Source of the DNA: an uncultured Clostridia bacterium
GTDB taxonomy: Bacteria > Bacillota > Clostridia > Peptostreptococcales > Acidaminobacteraceae
Reading direction: 5' to 3'
NCBI GenBank assembly: GCA_945950065.1
Contig: CAMFGQ010000043.1
Location: 1 to 10,830, forward strand
DNA length: 10,830 bases
Numbering within the stretch: the first letter of the stretch is position 1; each line of letters opens with the position of its first letter. This document shows positions 6,579-10,830 of this stretch, one piece after another. The notes under the pieces were generated by a model. The model ran no database searches and was not told the origin of the DNA. It saw nothing but the letters and a program-made list of their open reading frames with translations. A program made the position numbers and the translations under genes.

Positions 6579-8494
6579 AGTTCTATTCTCTCCTGCATCT
6601 GTTGATAAGCTTTCACCACTTCTTCAGTCAGTAAACTGTTGACACGTTCTAAGATCTCTCGGTGTCGCACTAGATCAGCAACAATAAAATCATAGCTGCC
6701 ACTCTGTGCTGAACCTCGCAGCTCTCCAGGGCCTCTTAAGCGTAAATCCTCTTCTGCGATGGTAAAGCCATCACTGTACTTTTCCAGGATATGAAGACGC
6801 TCTGGCACCTCCCCATCCACACTGAGATAACAAGTAGAGGGATAGGGATTTCTTCCTATTCTACCACGAATTTGGTGAATCTGTGAAAGCCCAAAGCGCT
6901 GGGCACTTTGTAACAGCAAAATCGTGGCTTCTGGAATATCCATGCCTACTTCAATGACCGTGGTAGAAGCCAGTACCGAGGTCTCCCCTTTCTTGAAGGC
7001 AAGGAGTGCTTCTTCTTTTTCATCAGAAGTCATTTTACCATGAACAACACCAAGCTTTTTACCAAAGATCTTCTTTAACTCCTTCACTCCCTCTTCTAAG
7101 GAAGTGGCCTGAAGTACCTCACTGTCTTCAATCAGCGGAAATACCACGAAGGCTTTTCTTCCTTCACTGATTTCTCTTTTAATGTGCTCATAGACCTCAT
7201 CCAGTTTTCTTGGTGAGACGATCTTCGTCCTAATTTCCTGTCGTCCAGGAGGTTTTGTCTTTAAATAGCTAATGTCGAGATTTTGGTGGAGTATCATGGA
7301 TAGAGTTCTAGGAATGGGTGTAGCACTGAGCATAAGTAAATGAGCATCTTCACCCTTTTGATGCAAGCGACTTCGTTGCCCTACACCAAAGCGCTGCTGC
7401 TCATCAATGATAACCAGGGCTAGCTCTTTAAATTCCACCACTTCCTCAAAGAGAGCATGGGTACCCACAAGGATTTTTACTTCCCCTTGGGCAATCTTGG
7501 AATACAAAAGATCTTTATTTTTAGTCGACCCAATCAGTAGCGCAACTTCACCAGGAAAAAGTTCATCCAAGCTGGCAGCCTGCTGCCTGGCCAGGAGTTC
7601 AGTAGGTGCCATATAGGCTACTTGCTTCTTTTCCTTTAGCATTCTCCATGCTCCAAAATAAGCGAGCACACTTTTACCACTGCCTACATCACCCTGCACA
7701 AGACGCTGCATCTGTTTGCCCGATGCAAAATCATCCTGCATATCTTGAATGGTTTTGCGTTGATCTTCTGTTAGCTCGAAGGATATTTTCGCTAAAAAAT
7801 CTTCAATCGATAATGATTTGATCTTCTTGGTCTTGGGACGTTCATCTCCCCTTCTAGCTAGAAGATAGAAGAAGAAATCATTGAAAATCAGGCGATATTT
7901 TGCCTGGGCATAGGCTTGTCTAGAGGTAGGAAAATGCATTTCCATCAAGGCTTCCCTGTAACCCATGAGTTTCCAGTTGTCTACATCTTCCTTTGTAAGA
8001 GGATCTTCAAGTTGAAGTCCTTCAAAGGCTTGTTTGACAAAGTTAGGAAAGTCTTTTTGAGAAAGACCTTTACGGTAACCATAAATCGGAATCAAAGAGA
8101 AGAAGTTCCTATCATCTCCCCTGGCATAACTGGGATGGATCATAGAAAAGCGAGGACCTGTTCGCTGAAGTTCACCATAAAAGAGATAGTCTTCGCCTAT
8201 ACGAAAATAGCGATCCAGATAGGATGCTTGAAAAAACAGCGCTTCAATGACAAAGCCTTCCCAAGCAAGATGGAGTTTTAAACTGTCTCGTCCACCTTTT
8301 GATCTCCACTTCTCTTTGCTGATGAGTCGACCACGAAAACTACCCTTAGCTCCGGCAAAGGGGTCTAAGGGTTGACGTCGATCTTCAAAACGAAGTGGAA
8401 ATCGGTAGAGAAGATCTAGGGGTGTATGAATATCCATGGATGAAAGGATCTCTTGCTTTCGTTTACCAAGACCCTTAATGTCTGTAAGCTTCAC
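6575..8494 (-). CDS. recG: ATP-dependent DNA helicase RecG
   Basis: Superfamily 2 helicase that remodels stalled replication forks and Holliday junctions. Order of parts in 639 residues: helix-hairpin-helix-like start (IKGLGKRKQEIL, 6-17) with LDLLYRFPLRFEDRR (26-40), OB-fold wedge (about 50-140), Walker A GDVGSGKS (268-275), motif Ia APTELLARQQ (296-305), motif II DEQQ (364-367), motif III SATPIPRT (390-397), motif V STTVIEVGMDIPEA (510-523), motif VI QIHQIRGRIGR (538-548), and TRG-type region LRLRGPGELRGSAQSG (584-599). The protein is about 40 residues shorter than Bacillus RecG, mostly at the C terminus. Motif II reads DEQQ instead of the usual DEQH, and several other near-invariant positions differ. 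The start is GTG 8494, supported by AGGAGA 6 bases upstream and an in-frame stop 15 bases upstream. It heads the coupled recG-rsmD-coaD block. Confidence 0.96.
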   Translation of the reverse strand: MKLTDIKGLGKRKQEILSSMDIHTPLDLLYRFPLRFEDRRQPLDPFAGAKGSFRGRLISKEKWRSKGGRDSLKLHLAWEGFVIEALFFQASYLDRYFRIGEDYLFYGELQRTGPRFSMIHPSYARGDDRNFFSLIPIYGYRKGLSQKDFPNFVKQAFEGLQLEDPLTKEDVDNWKLMGYREALMEMHFPTSRQAYAQAKYRLIFNDFFFYLLARRGDERPKTKKIKSLSIEDFLAKISFELTEDQRKTIQDMQDDFASGKQMQRLVQGDVGSGKSVLAYFGAWRMLKEKKQVAYMAPTELLARQQAASLDELFPGEVALLIGSTKNKDLLYSKIAQGEVKILVGTHALFEEVVEFKELALVIIDEQQRFGVGQRSRLHQKGEDAHLLMLSATPIPRTLSMILHQNLDISYLKTKPPGRQEIRTKIVSPRKLDEVYEHIKREISEGRKAFVVFPLIEDSEVLQATSLEEGVKELKKIFGKKLGVVHGKMTSDEKEEALLAFKKGETSVLASTTVIEVGMDIPEATILLLQSAQRFGLSQIHQIRGRIGRNPYPSTCYLSVDGEVPERLHILEKYSDGFTIAEEDLRLRGPGELRGSAQSGSYDFIVADLVRHREILERVNSLLTEEVVKAYQQMQERIEL

Positions 8495-8505
8495 ACAAGT
8501 CTCCT

Positions 8506-8535
8506 AAAAAAGAATAGAGCCGCAGGCTCTATTCT
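8506..8535 (-). terminator. Intrinsic terminator between fakA and recG, containing the fakA stop codon
   Basis: Perfect 11-bp stem AGAATAGAGCC / GGCTCTATTCT (plus strand 8511-8521 and 8525-8535), 3-base loop, followed on the minus strand by TTTTTT. The fakA stop TAG (8531-8529) is in the upstream arm, and the U-tract abuts the AGGAGA ribosome site of recG. Strong by eye. It may terminate partly, since no separate recG promoter is evident. Confidence 0.87.
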
Positions 8536-10160
8536 AAGGATAAAATATAGTAGTATACTGGCTGATCCCCTTCATAGAGCTCTAGTTCTACATCCTCATA
8601 ATTTTTCTCGATGTTTTCCATGATGCGGCGGGTTTTGTTGTAGTCCGCATCTTCACCAAGGTAAACCGTTATGAGATCATAGGATGGACTGAAGAGTTCC
8701 AAGACCTTGCGCAAGGCCTTTTCAGGAGATTTTTCTACAGCAACAATCTCTCCATCTTTAATACAGAGAATGTCCTTCTCCTTGATAACAAAGTCCTTGA
8801 TCTTCGTATTGCGAACACTATAGGTGATCTGAATGGTGGAGATATCAAGAGATTCCTCCATGGACTCTAGGTTTTCTTCTAAATTTTGGTCAGGAGAAAA
8901 ACCCATCATGGCAGAAATGCCCTGAGGAACTGTCTTGGATTCAACCACATAGATGTCTTTATCGCTCATGGACTGAGCTTGTTTTGCAGCCAGTACAATG
9001 TTGGAGTTATTAGGAAGGATAATGATATGCTTCGCATGAAGTTTATCCACTTCCTTCAAAATGTCTTCCGTTGAAGGATTCATGGTCTGTCCACCTTCAA
9101 TCACCGCATCGACACCTAGATCTGTAAAGATCTCACTAAACCCTTTGCCCGCTGCAATGGTGATGATGCCAAATTCTTTTTCTTCCATGGGCAACTCCTC
9201 ATGGAGGATACCATGGTCATCATCATGGTGAACACCCATAATGGTTTCATGCTGGAGCTTCATGTTGTCGATTTTGACATTGAGTAGCATTCCATACTTT
9301 AACGCAGTTTCTAAGGCTTCACCTGGATGATTGGTATGGACATGAATCTTGACGATGTCCTCATCCTGCACAAAGACAACACTGTCTCCGTAGCCAAGTA
9401 TTTTGTCTCGGAGTTCTTCGTTGCTTTTTTCTTTTGCACGTAGAATAAATTCTGTACAGTAGGCAAAGCGAATGTCTGTTGGCTGTTGTTTGAATTGCTG
9501 TTGCTCTTCTTTTACTTCTTCCGTAAAGGCGATTTTTTCACCTTTAAGGGATGAGAGAAAACCTTCAAAAATAGATACCAGTCCTTGTCCTCCTGCATCC
9601 ACAACACCGGAGGTTTTCAGAACCGGGAGGAGTTCTGGTGTTCCCTCTAAGGAAGTCTTTGCTTTGTCAACCAGCAGTGCAAAGAACTCAACCATAGTCA
9701 GGTCTTCTACACCTTCTACTTCCTTCATCCACTGGGTGGCTTGACGGATGACAGTAAGAATGGTTCCTTCTACGGGTTTCATAACAGCTTTATAGGCAAC
9801 TTCAACAGAAGACTCTAGTGCTTTAAGTAGTGCAGGAATGTCTAAGGTTTTGGTTTGTTCTGCACCACGTGCAAGACCACCAAAAATCTGGGAAAGAATC
9901 ACACCACTGTTTCCTCTAGCACCCATTAAGGATCCTTTTGAGAAACTGCGAAGTAGATCTCCCGTGTTGGTGCTCTTGTCTTTTTCTAGCACATCTACTG
10001 CTGTTTTTAGGGTCAGACTCATGTTGGTTCCTGTATCCCCATCAGGGACAGGAAAGACATTGAGGCCATTGACCATTTCCTTATCATTGCTGAGTTTATG
10101 ATAACCAGAAACCAGCATATCTCTCAATTGTTTATCGTCTAATACTTTGTTATCCATCAT
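8529..10160 (-). CDS. fakA: Fatty acid kinase subunit FakA / DAK2-DegV domain protein YloV
   Basis: ATP-binding kinase subunit that phosphorylates fatty acids delivered by a FakB (DegV-type) carrier, feeding phospholipid synthesis. 543 residues, against 548 for Staphylococcus FakA, which it matches along its length. The DhaL/DAK2 kinase domain spans about 1-205, with the Mg-ATP aspartates in NVFPVPDGDTGTNM (34-47), GARGNSGVILSQIFGG (80-95) and KPVEGTILTV (128-137). The middle domain (about 230-305) has Cys in YCTEFI (C235) and IHVHT (H273, H275), matching the zinc ligands described for FakA. The C-terminal domain (about 330-543) contains GGQTMNPSTEDI (356-367) and ILPNNSNI (381-388). A His/Asp-rich linker (HHDDDH, 311-316) joins the last two. 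ATG 10160 overlaps the asp23 stop; the adjacent ATG at 10157 has better distance from AGGTG and may be the true start. No fakB gene lies in the window. Confidence 0.95.
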   Translation of the reverse strand: MMDNKVLDDKQLRDMLVSGYHKLSNDKEMVNGLNVFPVPDGDTGTNMSLTLKTAVDVLEKDKSTNTGDLLRSFSKGSLMGARGNSGVILSQIFGGLARGAEQTKTLDIPALLKALESSVEVAYKAVMKPVEGTILTVIRQATQWMKEVEGVEDLTMVEFFALLVDKAKTSLEGTPELLPVLKTSGVVDAGGQGLVSIFEGFLSSLKGEKIAFTEEVKEEQQQFKQQPTDIRFAYCTEFILRAKEKSNEELRDKILGYGDSVVFVQDEDIVKIHVHTNHPGEALETALKYGMLLNVKIDNMKLQHETIMGVHHDDDHGILHEELPMEEKEFGIITIAAGKGFSEIFTDLGVDAVIEGGQTMNPSTEDILKEVDKLHAKHIIILPNNSNIVLAAKQAQSMSDKDIYVVESKTVPQGISAMMGFSPDQNLEENLESMEESLDISTIQITYSVRNTKIKDFVIKEKDILCIKDGEIVAVEKSPEKALRKVLELFSPSYDLITVYLGEDADYNKTRRIMENIEKNYEDVELELYEGDQPVYYYILSLE

Positions 10161-10513
10161 TCACCTACGCTAATATTCTCGACAAAGACATTGACTTCTT
10201 CTACCACTAAGTCTAAAATGCTTTCTATTTGATATTTAACTGTTTCCATAATATTCTGCGCTACAGCAGTTGTACGGACACCATACTGCAATCTGACAAA
10301 AAGGTCAAGAATCAAGCCTTCTTCTCCGTCGCGTACTTGAACCCCACCTGTGGGTTTTTCTTTCTTAAACTTGCTCATAACGGAGTCCTTGGCACTGAAA
10401 CCACCGATTCCTAAGACTCCATAGCACTGGGTGGCAGCCTTCTTGGCTACTTCTTCCACCACATTGCGTTCAACTTCTATTCTTCCATATTTGGTCATGA
10501 TAAACTGTTTCAT
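10157..10513 (-). CDS. Asp23/Gls24 family envelope stress response protein (YloU)
   Basis: A 118-residue member of the Asp23/Gls24 (DUF322) family, small cytoplasmic proteins often associated with the membrane and linked to envelope stress. Diagnostic pieces: TKYGRIEVERNVVEEVAKKA (7-26), CYGVLGIGGF (30-39), GGVQVRDGEEGLILDLFVRL (56-75) and YGVRTTAVAQNIMETVKYQI (77-96), following the family's alternating strand-helix layout. No transmembrane segment is present. ATG 10513 has a strong AAGGAGG 4 bases upstream; a second ATG at codon 6 is less well placed. It is the first gene of the leftward operon and is coupled to fakA by a 4-base overlap. The order rpmB (divergent)-yloU-yloV is the same as in Bacillus. 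Confidence 0.94.
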   Translation of the reverse strand: MKQFIMTKYGRIEVERNVVEEVAKKAATQCYGVLGIGGFSAKDSVMSKFKKEKPTGGVQVRDGEEGLILDLFVRLQYGVRTTAVAQNIMETVKYQIESILDLVVEEVNVFVENISVGE

Positions 10514-10533
10514 CCTACCTCCTTGTCATAGCT

Positions 10534-10562
10534 ATTGTAAAGAATTCTTTTTCCAGATACAA
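10534..10562 (-). promoter_or_regulatory. Probable promoter of the asp23-fakA operon
   Basis: On the minus strand: TTGTAT (-35, 10562-10557), 17-base spacer, TACAAT (-10, 10539-10534). The -10 matches consensus at 5 of 6 positions; the -35 matches only in its TTG. Transcription would start near 10527, just ahead of the AAGGAGG ribosome site. Confidence 0.45.
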
Positions 10563-10577
10563 GTAAAAAAAACTTGT
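10559..10577. repeat. Inverted repeat between the divergent asp23 and rpmB promoters
   Basis: ACAAGT (10559-10564), seven A residues, ACTTGT (10572-10577). It overlaps the -35 box of the leftward promoter and that of the rightward promoter. It could be an operator for one regulator acting on both, or a chance dyad around an A-tract. Confidence 0.45.
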
Positions 10578-10602
10578 CATCCCCCTTGTTCCTTGTTATA
10601 AT
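10574..10602 (+). promoter_or_regulatory. Strong extended -10 promoter of rpmB
   Basis: TTGTCA (-35, 5 of 6 consensus, 10574-10579), 17-base spacer, TATAAT (-10, 10597-10602) preceded by TGT, an extended -10 element. The start would fall near 10609, leaving a leader of about 37 bases with nothing else recognisable before the ribosome site. Strength fits a ribosomal protein gene. Confidence 0.82.
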
Positions 10603-10645
10603 GGCAATGTTATAGCAGTATATGCTTGAGAAGGAGGTGGAAAAC

Positions 10646-10830
10646 ATGGCTCGTCAATGTTTCGTCTGTGGCAAAGGCAATATCAGTGGCAATCAGATTT
10701 CTCATGCCCTTAATCATACAAAAAGAGTTTGGAAACCCAATTTACGACGTGTACGTATCCTAGATGATAAAGATAGCGTTCGTCGCGAACTAGTATGCTC
10801 ACGCTGCCTTCGCTCCAATAAAGTGCGTCG
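10646..10830 (+). CDS. rpmB: 50S ribosomal protein L28 (3' end cut off)
   Basis: Component of the large ribosomal subunit. The 61 complete codons in the window are almost the whole protein, since L28 of this type is about 62-64 residues. It is the zinc-ribbon (C+) form: CFVC (C5, C8) pairs with CSRC (C51, C54). Typical L28 stretches include GNQISHALNHTKRVWKPNL (15-33) and the basic RRVRI that follows. The ATG has AAGGAGGTGG 5 bases upstream, close to perfect. Codon use favours CGT/CGC for Arg, as in highly expressed genes. It is transcribed divergently from asp23. Having the C+ paralogue suggests zinc-replete housekeeping use; whether a C- copy exists elsewhere cannot be seen. Confidence 0.97.
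   Translation, partial: MARQCFVCGKGNISGNQISHALNHTKRVWKPNLRRVRILDDKDSVRRELVCSRCLRSNKVR

Noticed and set aside
7916..8281. Plus-strand open frame of 121 codons inside recG
   Set aside because: Antisense to a region encoding conserved RecG wedge and linker sequence; no promoter, ribosome site or recognisable protein.
9185..9216. Imperfect palindrome (CCATGG ... TCCTC ATG GAGGA ... CCATGG) inside fakA
   Set aside because: Arms are short, interrupted, and explained by repeated GAT/CAT/GAG/ATG codons of the linker; no T-tract or sign of a site.
1..10830. Mobile element, CRISPR array, defence island, tRNA or riboswitch
   Set aside because: No transposase, integrase, repeat-spacer pattern, tRNA-like fold or long structured leader was seen; the largest intergenic gap is about 130 bases.

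Overview
The window looks like a chromosomal segment of a low-to-moderate GC member of the Bacillota, most likely class Clostridia. The basis is the gene order rpmB / asp23-fakA-recG-rsmD-coaD-(coiled-coil 'ATPase'), strong AGGAGG-type ribosome binding sites, sigma-A-like promoters, many overlapping gene starts, and protein sequences closest to Bacillota families as I remember them. I cannot place it below class. No rRNA, tRNA, CRISPR array, transposon or integrase is visible, and no stretch over 300 bases lacks a gene.

Left part (1-3525, minus strand): a compact, translationally coupled operon of an SbcD/YhaO-type metallophosphoesterase, a YhaN/SbcC-type coiled-coil ATPase with a membrane hairpin inside its coiled coil, and the N-terminal third of a cation diffusion facilitator cut by the window edge. 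The first two should form an Mre11-Rad50-like nuclease/ATPase pair, probably tethered to the membrane. A 46-codon open stretch without a convincing start runs into the first gene and may be a gene remnant.

Middle (3526-5074): one plus-strand gene with its own near-consensus promoter. It encodes a single-pass membrane protein with a pseudokinase-like cytoplasmic domain resembling EssB/YukC of type VII secretion, a transmembrane helix, and two beta-rich outer modules (PKD-like, then carbohydrate-binding-module-like). It is the least understood gene here. It meets the rightward block tail to tail at a bidirectional terminator whose hairpin contains both stop codons.

Right part (5067-10513, minus strand): asp23/yloU, fakA/yloV, a terminator, then recG, rsmD, coaD and a DivIVA/F0-b-like coiled-coil protein, nearly all overlapping by 4 bases or less. 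They serve envelope stress, exogenous fatty-acid phosphorylation, replication-fork repair, 16S rRNA methylation and coenzyme A synthesis. At 10534-10602 the asp23 operon and rpmB (ribosomal protein L28, missing only its last few codons) are driven by back-to-back promoters separated by a small inverted repeat touching both -35 boxes.

Most of the window is ordinary housekeeping DNA. The items most worth a second look are the EssB-like orphan, the RecG with several altered motif positions, the stop-codon-containing terminator between fakA and recG, and the divergent promoter dyad.
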